The position numbers and the translations under genes are program-made. A model generated the notes under the pieces. The model worked only from the letters and a program-made list of their open reading frames with translations, was not told the origin of the DNA and searched no databases. Of a DNA stretch of 42,540 nt, positions 9,484 to 16,504 are shown in pieces. Source of the stretch: Solimonas flava DSM 18980 (GTDB taxonomy: Bacteria > Pseudomonadota > Gammaproteobacteria > Nevskiales > Nevskiaceae); the NCBI RefSeq assembly GCF_000426685.1, contig NZ_KE384553.1, forward strand, positions 1 to 42,540, given 5' to 3'. Numbering within the stretch: position 1 is the stretch's first letter; each line of letters opens with the position of its first letter.

Positions 9484-10563
9484 ATGAACACCCCGACGCT
9501 CGACGAGACCGCCTGCTGGCGCGCGCTGCAGCAGCGCGATGCCGCGCAGGACGGCCGCTTCGTCTACGGCGTGCGCACGACCGGCGTCTACTGCCGGCCG
9601 TCGTGCGCGTCGCGGCTGCCGAAGCGTGACAACGTGCGCTTCTACGCCGATGCGCAGGCCGCCGAAGGCGACGGCCTGCGCCCCTGCAAGCGTTGCCGTC
9701 CGCGCGACGACGCCGGCGCGCGCGACGCGCAGCGCATCGCCGAAGTCTGCCGCCACATCGAGGCGCACGCGCACGAGAAGCTGACGCTGGCCGCGCTGGC
9801 GCAGCGCGCGCACCTGAGTCCGTTCCATTTCCAGCGGCGCTTCAAGGCGATCGTCGGCCTCAGTCCGCGCGAGTACGCCGAGGCCTGCCGGCTGCAGGCG
9901 CTGCGCCGCGAGCTGCGCGCGGCGCCGACCGTCAGCGACGCGATCTACGGCGCCGGCTACGGCTCCGGCAGCCGCGTCTACGAAAAGATCGACACGCGGC
10001 TCGGCATGACGCCGGCCGAATATCGCGCCGGCGGCCACGGCGTGGCGATCTCGTACGCCGGCGGCGACACGCCGCTCGGCCGGGTGCTGATCGGCGCCAC
10101 CGACCGCGGCATCTGCTTCCTGCAGTTCGGTGACGACGATGCCGCGCTGCGGGCCGAACTCGCCGCCGAGTATCCGGCGGCGCGCCTGGCGCCGATGGAC
10201 ACGGCGCAGCAGGCACTGTTCGACGACTGGATGCACGCGCTCGGCGAGCATCTGGCCGGGCGCCGGCCGCAGCTCGGACTGCCGGTGCACACGCGCGGCA
10301 CCGCCTTCCAGCTCGAAGTCTGGAAGTACCTGCAGACGATCCCGTACGGCGAGCTGCGCTCGTACGCCGAGGTCGCGCAGGCGCTCGGCCGGCCGAACGC
10401 GGTGCGCGCCGTGGCGCGCGCCTGCGCGAGCAACGGCGTCGCCCTGCTGATTCCCTGTCATCGCGTGATCCGCGGCGACGGCCAGCTCGCCGGCTACCGC
10501 TGGGGCCTGCCGCGCAAGCGCGTGCTGATCGATCTGGAGCGCGCCCATCGTGAACGCGTCTGA
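9484..10563 (+). CDS. ada: Ada: methylphosphotriester/O6-methylguanine-DNA methyltransferase and transcriptional activator
   Basis: A 359-residue suicide DNA repair protein that also senses alkylation damage. The N-terminal zinc domain has all four cysteines, C37, C41, C68 and C71, in GVYCRPSC and PCKRC; C37 aligns with E. coli Cys38, which accepts methyl from phosphotriesters. An AraC-type helix-turn-helix follows (about residues 85-175, with HLSPFHFQRRFKAIVGLSP). The C-terminal alkyltransferase carries IPCHRVI with acceptor Cys325. All three modules appear intact, so it should be a true Ada regulator. The next gene, alkA, starts inside its 3' end, forming an adaptive-response operon. Confidence 0.95.
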   Translation: MNTPTLDETACWRALQQRDAAQDGRFVYGVRTTGVYCRPSCASRLPKRDNVRFYADAQAAEGDGLRPCKRCRPRDDAGARDAQRIAEVCRHIEAHAHEKLTLAALAQRAHLSPFHFQRRFKAIVGLSPREYAEACRLQALRRELRAAPTVSDAIYGAGYGSGSRVYEKIDTRLGMTPAEYRAGGHGVAISYAGGDTPLGRVLIGATDRGICFLQFGDDDAALRAELAAEYPAARLAPMDTAQQALFDDWMHALGEHLAGRRPQLGLPVHTRGTAFQLEVWKYLQTIPYGELRSYAEVAQALGRPNAVRAVARACASNGVALLIPCHRVIRGDGQLAGYRWGLPRKRVLIDLERAHRERV

Positions 10564-11353
10564 GCCGACGCTGCACCTGGCGCTGCCGGTGCGCGCGCCG
10601 TTCCCGTGGACGGCGCTGCTCGGCTATTTCGCGACGCGCCTGATCGAAGGCGTCGAGGTCATCGCCGACGGCGCCTACCGGCGCGTCGAGGCCGGCGCCG
10701 TGGTGCGCGTCGACCACGACGCGGCGGCCGCGCAGCTGATCGTCACCGGGCACGGCCTGGCCGCCGACGCGGCGCGGCGTCGCGTCGAGCGTCTGTTCGT
10801 GCCGCAGCACGACGGCACTGCGATCGCCGCGGCGCTCGGCATCGATCCGCTGCTCGCGCCGCGGCTCGCGCGCTGTCCTGGCTTTCGCCCGCCCGGCTGC
10901 TGGTCACCGTTTGAACTCGCCGTGCGCACGCTGCTCGGCCAGCAGGTCACCGTCGCGGCGGCGCGCACGCTGACGGCGCGTCTGGTCGCACGCTGCGGCG
11001 CGCTGACGCCGGCGGCGATCGTCAGCGCCGATCTCTCGGCGCTCGGCATGCCGGGCGCGCGCGTCGCCGCGATTCGCGCGTTCGCCGACGCGGTCGCGCG
11101 CGGCGACGTCGATCTCGACGCGCCGTGGCCGGCGCTCGACGCGCAGCTCGCCGGGCTGCGCGGCTTCGGGCCGTGGACGCGGGCCTATCTGGCGATCCGC
11201 CTCGGCCGCGACGGCGACGCGCTGCCGGACAGCGACATCGGCCTGCTGCGCGCCGCCGGCGTCGCCACGCCGCGCGCGCTGCGCGCACGCGCCGAAGCCT
11301 GGCGCCCGTATCGCGGTCACGCCGCGACGCTGCTGTGGGCGGTGGCGCCGTGA
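10550..11353 (+). CDS. alkA: DNA-3-methyladenine glycosylase II (AlkA)
   Basis: Excises N3- and N7-alkylated purines from DNA, starting base excision repair. The 267-residue protein has an AlkA_N-type N-terminal domain (about 7-85), the helix SPFELAVRTLLGQQ near 119, a helix-hairpin-helix LRGFGPWTRAYLAIR at 203-217 and the catalytic Asp229 in LPDSDIGL. The GTG start at 10550 overlaps the ada stop by 14 nt, and its own stop overlaps the start of the oxygenase gene. Slightly shorter than E. coli AlkA (282), with no key element missing. Expected to be induced together with Ada. Confidence 0.93.
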   Translation: MNASEPTLHLALPVRAPFPWTALLGYFATRLIEGVEVIADGAYRRVEAGAVVRVDHDAAAAQLIVTGHGLAADAARRRVERLFVPQHDGTAIAAALGIDPLLAPRLARCPGFRPPGCWSPFELAVRTLLGQQVTVAAARTLTARLVARCGALTPAAIVSADLSALGMPGARVAAIRAFADAVARGDVDLDAPWPALDAQLAGLRGFGPWTRAYLAIRLGRDGDALPDSDIGLLRAAGVATPRALRARAEAWRPYRGHAATLLWAVAP

Positions 11354-12084
11354 GCGGCGCCGGCCTGCCCGACGCGGGCGCGCTCGCCGCAAGGGTCGCG
11401 GCGCTCGACTGGCCGGCGCTGCATGCCGCGCTCGACGCCGATGGCTACGCGTTGACGCCGCCGCTGCTCGACGCCGGCGGGCGCGCGGCGCTGGCGGCGC
11501 TGTACGACGAACCGGCGCACTTCCGCTCGCGCATCGTCATGGCGCGCTACCAGTTCGGCCGCGGCGAGTATCAGTACTTCGGCTATCCGCTGCCGCCGCC
11601 GGTGCAGGCGCTGCGCGCGGCGTTCTACGCCGGCCTGCGGCCGCTGGCCGAGGCGTGGGCGCAGCGGCTCGGTGTCGCCGACCGCTATCCGCCGCGGCAC
11701 GAAGATTTCATCGCCGCCTGCCATGCCGCCGATCAGCGGCGGCCGACGCCGCTGCTGCTGCGCTACGGCGCCGGCGACTACAACTGCCTGCATCAGGATC
11801 TCTACGGCGCGCGCTGGTTCCCGCTGCAGGCGGTGCTCCAGCTCAGCGATCCCGAACACGACTTCGCCGGCGGCGAGCTGCTGCTCGTCGAGCAGCGCCC
11901 GCGCCAGCAATCGCTCGGCCACGTGCTGCGCGTGCCGGCCGGCGCCGCGGCGATCCTCGCCGTGCACGAGCGCCCGGTCGCCGGCAGCCGCGGCTGGTAT
12001 CGCGCCCGGCTGCGCCACGGCGTCAGCCGCGTGCACGCCGGGCAGCGCCACACGCTCGGCATCGTCCTGCACGACGCGGCCTGA
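11350..12084 (+). CDS. 2OG-Fe(II) oxygenase of the Oxygenase-NA (PF09859/COG3826) type
   Basis: A 244-residue non-heme iron dioxygenase. The iron ligands are visible as His148-x-Asp150 in CLHQDLYG and His223 in LRHGVS; Arg233, ten residues further on, fits the 2-oxoglutarate carboxylate contact. The FPLQAVLQLSDP segment near 157 and the C-terminal HTLGIVLHDA strand are typical of the PF09859 family, annotated as acting on damaged DNA but with little direct biochemistry. The GTG start overlaps the alkA stop (GTGA). Its position as third gene after ada and alkA supports oxidative dealkylation of DNA or a related substrate, analogous to AlkB, which is not present here. That function is inferred. 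Confidence 0.85.
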   Translation: MSGAGLPDAGALAARVAALDWPALHAALDADGYALTPPLLDAGGRAALAALYDEPAHFRSRIVMARYQFGRGEYQYFGYPLPPPVQALRAAFYAGLRPLAEAWAQRLGVADRYPPRHEDFIAACHAADQRRPTPLLLRYGAGDYNCLHQDLYGARWFPLQAVLQLSDPEHDFAGGELLLVEQRPRQQSLGHVLRVPAGAAAILAVHERPVAGSRGWYRARLRHGVSRVHAGQRHTLGIVLHDAA

Positions 12085-12166
12085 GCGGCCGGCGCCTGCC
12101 CGCCGGCCTGGCGCTGCGGCTCCGGCGCGCACGCGAAGGCCGGTTTCGCGCGCGGCGCCCCGGTGC

Positions 12167-12180
12167 TGCCGCTTGCGGCA
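12167..12180 (+). terminator. Hairpin between convergent oxygenase and quinone oxidoreductase genes
   Basis: TGCCG-CTTG-CGGCA forms a short perfect stem in the 103-bp convergent gap. There is no T-run, so intrinsic termination is only possible, not shown. Confidence 0.3.
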
Positions 12181-12187
12181 ACAGACC

Positions 12188-13165
12188 CTAATCGGCGGCG
12201 ACGACCAGCACCACGGCGCCGCCGTCGGCCGACTGCTCGATGGTGCGATGGGCCGCGGCCGCTTCGTGCAGGCCATAGCGGTGGCGCACGGGGATGCGCA
12301 GGGCGCCGGCGTCGTGCAGGTCGACCAGCTCGTCGAGCGCGGCCAGCGAGCGGCGCGGACGCAGGTGGCGGACGCCGCAGGCCTGCGCCGCCTCGGCGTC
12401 GGCGAGCGTGCCGATGCGCCCGCCTTCGACGCCGTGCGCGAGCAGCGCGGCGAGGGCGTCGTCGCCCGCGGCTTCCGGCCGCGCATCGAGCGCGGCGTCG
12501 AGCGGTGCGGCGAGCGCGCGCAGCGCCGTCGCCAGACCGGCGCCGGCGTCGAGCGCTTGCGCGCCGAGGCGGCGCAGATGGTCGTGCTGCGCGCGCGCCG
12601 CGGTGCCGATCACCGTCGCGCCGCGGCGGCGGGCCAGCTGCACGGCGGCAGCGCCGGCGTCGTTGGCGGCGTCGTGGATCAGCACGGTCTCGCCGCGGCC
12701 GACGTTCAGCGCGAGCAGCGCCGCCTGCGCGGCGAGCGGCGCCCCGGGCAGCACCGCGGCGACGTCCCAGGGCATCGCCGGCGGCTTGCCGACGATCTGC
12801 GCCGGGCTGACGACGACGTACTCGGCATAGCAGCTCAGCACGGCCCAGCCGAGCACGGCGTCGCCGACCTCGAATTCGTCGGTGCCGTCGCCGAGCGCGT
12901 CGACCGTGCCGGCGAAGGCATTGCCGAGCTGCAGCGGCAGGCGCAAGGGCAGCGGCGCGAGCCGGCCGGCGAGGCGGCCGGCGCGCAGCTGTGCATCGAC
13001 CGGCTGCACGGCGGCGGCGCGCACGCGCACGCGCAGCTGGCCGGCGCCGGGACGCGGCTGTTCGAGCGTATCGACGGCGAGCACCTCGGGCTCGCCGTAG
13101 CGCGCGAAACGCACCGCCCGCATCCGCCGCGCCGCGATCGTGTCTTCGTTCAGCGCCGCACCCAT
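12188..13165 (-). CDS. NADPH:quinone oxidoreductase-like zinc-independent medium-chain dehydrogenase
   Basis: A 325-residue member of the QOR branch of the medium-chain dehydrogenase/reductase superfamily. The GroES-like half runs to about 115 and the nucleotide-binding half is marked by GETVLIHDAANDAGAAAVQL, where the usual GGVG loop reads DAANDAG. The structural-zinc cysteines are absent, as in quinone reductases. Members reduce quinones or reactive enones with NADPH. The start at 13165 is chosen over the longer frame because AAGGAGAG lies about six bases upstream. The divergent soxR gene and the sox promoter pointing into this gene indicate induction by redox-cycling agents. Confidence 0.85.
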   Translation of the reverse strand: MGAALNEDTIAARRMRAVRFARYGEPEVLAVDTLEQPRPGAGQLRVRVRAAAVQPVDAQLRAGRLAGRLAPLPLRLPLQLGNAFAGTVDALGDGTDEFEVGDAVLGWAVLSCYAEYVVVSPAQIVGKPPAMPWDVAAVLPGAPLAAQAALLALNVGRGETVLIHDAANDAGAAAVQLARRRGATVIGTAARAQHDHLRRLGAQALDAGAGLATALRALAAPLDAALDARPEAAGDDALAALLAHGVEGGRIGTLADAEAAQACGVRHLRPRRSLAALDELVDLHDAGALRIPVRHRYGLHEAAAAHRTIEQSADGGAVVLVVAAD

Positions 13166-13213
13166 CGCGTCTCTCCTTGCGCAGTCCCTTGACCGCCGAT
13201 GATCGGGACGACG

Positions 13214-13244
13214 AGCATAGAACCTCAACTAAAGTCGAGGTCAA
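13214..13244 (-). promoter_or_regulatory. SoxR-dependent promoter with sox box and 19-bp spacer
   Basis: On the minus strand TTGACC (-35, 13239-13244) and TATGCT (-10, 13214-13219) are separated by exactly 19 bp, the lengthened spacer typical of MerR/SoxR-controlled promoters. The spacer and -35 hold the inverted repeat ACCTC-N10-GAGGT (13222-13241), close to the E. coli soxS box CCTCAAGTTAACTTGAGG. It fires into the quinone oxidoreductase gene. It also overlaps the soxR ribosome-binding region, so SoxR should repress or adjust its own expression. Confidence 0.88.
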
Positions 13245-13246
13245 GG

Positions 13247-13720
13247 ATGAAGGCAATGACGGCCGCGGAATTGACGATCGGCCAGCTTTCGGAACGCAGC
13301 GGCGTCGCCGTCTCGGCCTTGCACTTCTACGAGGCCAAGGGCCTGCTGTCGAGCCGCCGCACCGGCGGCAACCAGCGCCGCTACGCGCGCGACAGCCTGC
13401 GCCGCGTCGCTTTCATTCGCGCTGCGCAGCGCGTCGGCATTCCGCTGGCGATGGTGCGCGAGGCGCTCGCGCAGCTGCCGGACGCACGCACGCCGACGCG
13501 CGCCGACTGGGCACGGCTGTCGGCGGCCTGGCGCGGCGAACTCGACGCGCGTATCCGCCAGCTGACGACGCTGCGCGATGCGCTCAGCGACTGCATCGGC
13601 TGCGGCTGCCTGTCGATGCGGCGCTGTGCGCTCGCCAACCCCGGCGACGTCGCGGCGACGGTCGGGCCCGGCGCGCGGCGCTTCGACGAGCGCCGACCGT
13701 GCCGGACGCGGAACTCCTGA
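13247..13720 (+). CDS. soxR: Redox-sensitive transcriptional activator SoxR
   Basis: A 157-residue MerR-family regulator that senses redox-cycling compounds through a [2Fe-2S] cluster. The DNA-binding region LTIGQLSERSGVAVSALHFY (9-28) is nearly the E. coli sequence, and GNQRRYARD follows. The four cluster cysteines are present as C116, C119, C121 and C127 in CIGCGCLSMRRC, with NPGD after them. The start at 13247 has GAGG six bases upstream; 13256 is an alternative with AAGGA at eight. No soxS gene is adjacent, so this is the non-enteric pattern in which SoxR directly controls small redox genes, here the divergent quinone oxidoreductase. Confidence 0.96.
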   Translation: MKAMTAAELTIGQLSERSGVAVSALHFYEAKGLLSSRRTGGNQRRYARDSLRRVAFIRAAQRVGIPLAMVREALAQLPDARTPTRADWARLSAAWRGELDARIRQLTTLRDALSDCIGCGCLSMRRCALANPGDVAATVGPGARRFDERRPCRTRNS

Positions 13721-13750
13721 GCGAACGCGCCGTGGTGCCGCCCGCTGCGC

Positions 13751-14272
13751 CTACGGTGCGTGCGGCGTTTCCTCGTGCGCCAGGGCCTGCAGGATCGGCG
13801 CCGGCGCCCGGCACTGGCCGGCGCGGCCGCCGTCGACGAGACGGCTGCTGACGCCCGGCAGCGAGCGGCAGGCAATCCAGTTGACGTCGTTGCCGACCGC
13901 GAGGGTCGGCGACGCCAGCGCCAGCGCCAGCGTCCGATGTGCCGCGATCCGTTGCGGCGCGCCGGTCCGTGCCCCGACCGCATCGCAGGCCGGCGACGCC
14001 CGGCCGACGTCGTCGATGCAGTACGAAACGACGACCTCGTAGTCGCAGCGATTGCGCAGCGCCGGTGCGTTCTGCTCGCTGGAGCCGCGCACCGGCGGGC
14101 GTTGCGCGATGAGGCTCAGGCATTCGCTGGCGACGAGGCGCGGCTTCGAGGCGACCAGGACGGTCGGCGTATCGCTGGCATCGGCGTGGGCGAGCGACGG
14201 CATGCCGCCGAGCGGCAGCAGCAGGGATGCGGCGGCGCCGCACTGGATGATGGAGCGAAGTCTCTGGCGCAT
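13751..14272 (-). CDS. Secreted cysteine-containing protein of unknown function
   Basis: A 173-residue protein not recognised as a named family. A signal peptide is clear: MRQRLRS then a hydrophobic stretch to about residue 28, with likely cleavage after AHA. The mature part has about six cysteines (in SECLSL, NRCDYEVVVSYCIDD, PACD, IACRS and GQC), consistent with disulfides in the periplasm. The start at 14272 is used because GAGGAA stands seven bases upstream; the reading frame extends further but without a signal sequence. It is convergent with soxR, 30 bp away. No function is proposed. Confidence 0.6.
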   Translation of the reverse strand: MRQRLRSIIQCGAAASLLLPLGGMPSLAHADASDTPTVLVASKPRLVASECLSLIAQRPPVRGSSEQNAPALRNRCDYEVVVSYCIDDVGRASPACDAVGARTGAPQRIAAHRTLALALASPTLAVGNDVNWIACRSLPGVSSRLVDGGRAGQCRAPAPILQALAHEETPHAP

Positions 14273-14461
14273 GGCGTTCTTCCTCGTGGGCGGCGGGCCG
14301 GCATTGCCCGGACATGCCGGAAGCGAAGGCATGTACGCAGGCAAGGCGCATCGGCAGTGGCGAGGCATCGGCCTCGCCATGCTCTGATGCACGGGCATGC
14401 GAAACGGTTTGCGCGAGATCGCGCGCGGCCTGCGCGCTCGGGAGGCGACGGCGCGTGACGC

Positions 14462-15607
14462 TCAGCAGGCGCCGCCCTTCCTGAGCGCCGCGTAGGCGTC
14501 GTCGTCGATGCCGAGCGCGGCGAGCAGCGTGCGCGTGTCGGCGCCGAGCGCCGGCGCCGGCGTGCTGGCGCTCGGCGCGGCGTCGACGAAGCGCAGCGGA
14601 TGCGCGATCGCCGGTTTGCCGCCGCAGTCCTCGACGAGGCCGCGCGCCTGCACCTGTTCGTTGGCGAGCGCTTCTTCGAGCGTGTAGACGCCGCTGGCGC
14701 AGGCGTCGGCCGGCGTCAGCAGCACTTCCCAGGCGTCGCGCGTGCGCGTCCGGAACAGCGCCGCCGTCGCCGCGCGCGCCTGCTCGCCGGCCGCGCCCGG
14801 CGCCGGCACGCGGCGACCGAGCTCGGGCTGGCCGGCGGCGGCGCAGAAGGCCTGCCAGAACTTCGGTTCGAGCGCGCCGAGCGCGAACCATTTGCCGTCG
14901 GCGCATTCGTAGAGGCTGTAGTTCGGCAGCGCGCCGCTGAGCATGTCGGCGCCGCGCGGCTGCGTGCGGCCGAGCGCGCGCAACGTCGACAGCGCCGCGA
15001 CCTGCAGCGCCAGCGTGCCGTCGAGCATCGCCGCGTCGACGTAGCAGCCGCGGCCTGACGCACGCGCGCCGTGGACCGCGGCGAGGATGCCGAGCGCGCA
15101 GCTCAGCGCGCCGCCGGCGAGGTCGGCGATCTGCGTGTTGGCCAGCGCCGGACCGGCGGCGTTGCCGATCTGGTCGAGCGCGCCGGCGTAGGCGCAGTAG
15201 TTCATGTCGTGGCCGGCGCGGTCGCGGTACGGGCCGGTCTGGCCGTAGCCGGTCAGCGCCGCGTAGACGAGCTTCGGATTGAGGGCCTTGAGCGTGTCGT
15301 AGCCGCAGCCGAGGCGGTCCATCACGCCGGGCCGGAACGATTCGATGACGACGTCGGCCTCGGCGGCGAGGCGATGGAAGATTTCGACGCCCGGCGCCTG
15401 ACGCAGGTCCAGCGTCAGCGAGCGCTTGTTGCGGTTGACCAGCGCGAACAGCTCCGGCGACAGCGCGCGCGTGTAGTCGCCGCCGTTCGGTTCCTCGATC
15501 TTGACGACCTCGGCGCCGAGCTGCGCGAGGTAGAGCGTGCAGAACGGGCCCGGCAGCAGGCGCGAGACGTCGAGGACCTTGAGGCCGGCGAGCAGGGGAT
15601 TGGTCAT
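14462..15607 (-). CDS. Family III CoA-transferase fold enzyme, alpha-methylacyl-CoA racemase-like
   Basis: A 381-residue CaiB/BaiF-superfamily enzyme. The pattern fits alpha-methylacyl-CoA racemase rather than a plain CoA transferase: His133 in AGHDMNYCAYAGALDQIG, Asp162 in IADLAGGA and Glu247 in GALEPKF align with the catalytic His126, Asp156 and Glu241 of the mycobacterial racemase MCR. Such enzymes epimerise 2-methyl-branched acyl-CoAs so that they can enter beta-oxidation, including isoprenoid and sterol side chains. It is the last gene of the run starting at the thiolase and lies 10 bp after the hydrolase gene, in one likely operon. Racemase activity is inferred from residues and context. 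Confidence 0.82.
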   Translation of the reverse strand: MTNPLLAGLKVLDVSRLLPGPFCTLYLAQLGAEVVKIEEPNGGDYTRALSPELFALVNRNKRSLTLDLRQAPGVEIFHRLAAEADVVIESFRPGVMDRLGCGYDTLKALNPKLVYAALTGYGQTGPYRDRAGHDMNYCAYAGALDQIGNAAGPALANTQIADLAGGALSCALGILAAVHGARASGRGCYVDAAMLDGTLALQVAALSTLRALGRTQPRGADMLSGALPNYSLYECADGKWFALGALEPKFWQAFCAAAGQPELGRRVPAPGAAGEQARAATAALFRTRTRDAWEVLLTPADACASGVYTLEEALANEQVQARGLVEDCGGKPAIAHPLRFVDAAPSASTPAPALGADTRTLLAALGIDDDAYAALRKGGAC

Positions 15608-15617
15608 GGCGGCAGGA

Positions 15618-16424
15618 TCAGGCGAGGAAGTCGAGGACCGCAGCGTTGAACGGACGTGGCGCGGCGAGGTTCATCGCATGCGTGGCGCCGGCGATCGTCA
15701 CGCGCTGCGCACCGGCGATGTGGGTCTGCAGCAGGTCGAGCAGTTTCGGGAACGGCGGCGGCGTCAGCGCGCCGCCGATCAGCAGCGTCGGCTGGCTGAT
15801 CGCGGCGAGCCCGGCGCGCGTCAGCTGCAGCGGCGCTTCGCGAACCTGGCCGAGCAGCGTGCGCGCGTTGTCGGTCGCCATGCGCCTGAAGCCGGACGCC
15901 ATGCGTTCCCAGATCGGCGTGCCGCTGACGCCGTTGATGAACACGGCGAGGCCGCCGTCGACGTCGCCGGCGGCGATCAGCGCCGCCGCCGCGCGCGTGC
16001 GCGTCTCGGTGTGCGCGCGGATCGCATCGGCGGTGTCGACCAGCGAGGTATCGGGCAGGCCGCCGGGCTCGGCGAGGATCAGCCGGCCGACGCGCTGCGG
16101 CGCACGCTGCGCGACGCGCAGCGCGATGTAGCCGCCGCGCGAATGGCCGAGCAGGTCGACCGGGCCGGCGTCGAGCGCATCGATGAAGGCGATCAGATCG
16201 TCGACGTGCTGTTCGGCGCTGTAGCCGTCGCCGCTGCCGTCCCAGGCTTCCGGCCAGCAGTGGCGCAGGCTCACGGCGATCGCGCATCGCCGCGCGCCGA
16301 AGGCCTGCATCTGCGGCGACCAGTAGCGGTAGTCGCACAGCGAGCCGTGGATCATCAGCAGCGGCGTGCCGCTGCCGGTCTCGACGTAGGCGAGATCGTA
16401 GTCGTTGAGGCGCAGGGTGGGCAT
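15618..16424 (-). CDS. Alpha/beta hydrolase
   Basis: A 268-residue alpha/beta-hydrolase fold protein. The oxyanion-hole HGSLCDYRYW lies near residue 26, the nucleophile elbow GHSRGG near 100 carries the catalytic Ser, and the GATHAMN segment near 249 supplies the His. Substrate cannot be read from sequence; members include esterases, lactonases and thioesterases. It is placed between the FadE-like gene and the racemase gene, 10 bp before the latter, which suggests an accessory step in acyl-CoA or ester catabolism. The start at 16424 is where MPTLRLNDYDLAYVETG begins; the frame is open upstream only as a GC effect. Confidence 0.85.
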   Translation of the reverse strand: MPTLRLNDYDLAYVETGSGTPLLMIHGSLCDYRYWSPQMQAFGARRCAIAVSLRHCWPEAWDGSGDGYSAEQHVDDLIAFIDALDAGPVDLLGHSRGGYIALRVAQRAPQRVGRLILAEPGGLPDTSLVDTADAIRAHTETRTRAAAALIAAGDVDGGLAVFINGVSGTPIWERMASGFRRMATDNARTLLGQVREAPLQLTRAGLAAISQPTLLIGGALTPPPFPKLLDLLQTHIAGAQRVTIAGATHAMNLAAPRPFNAAVLDFLA

Positions 16425-16504
16425 CGCGCTATTGTGCCTGCGCCGTTCGCGGCGCGGCGCGACGGGCGCGCCGCGTGGCCGCGCCCGTCGTGCGGACTGC
16501 GCGC

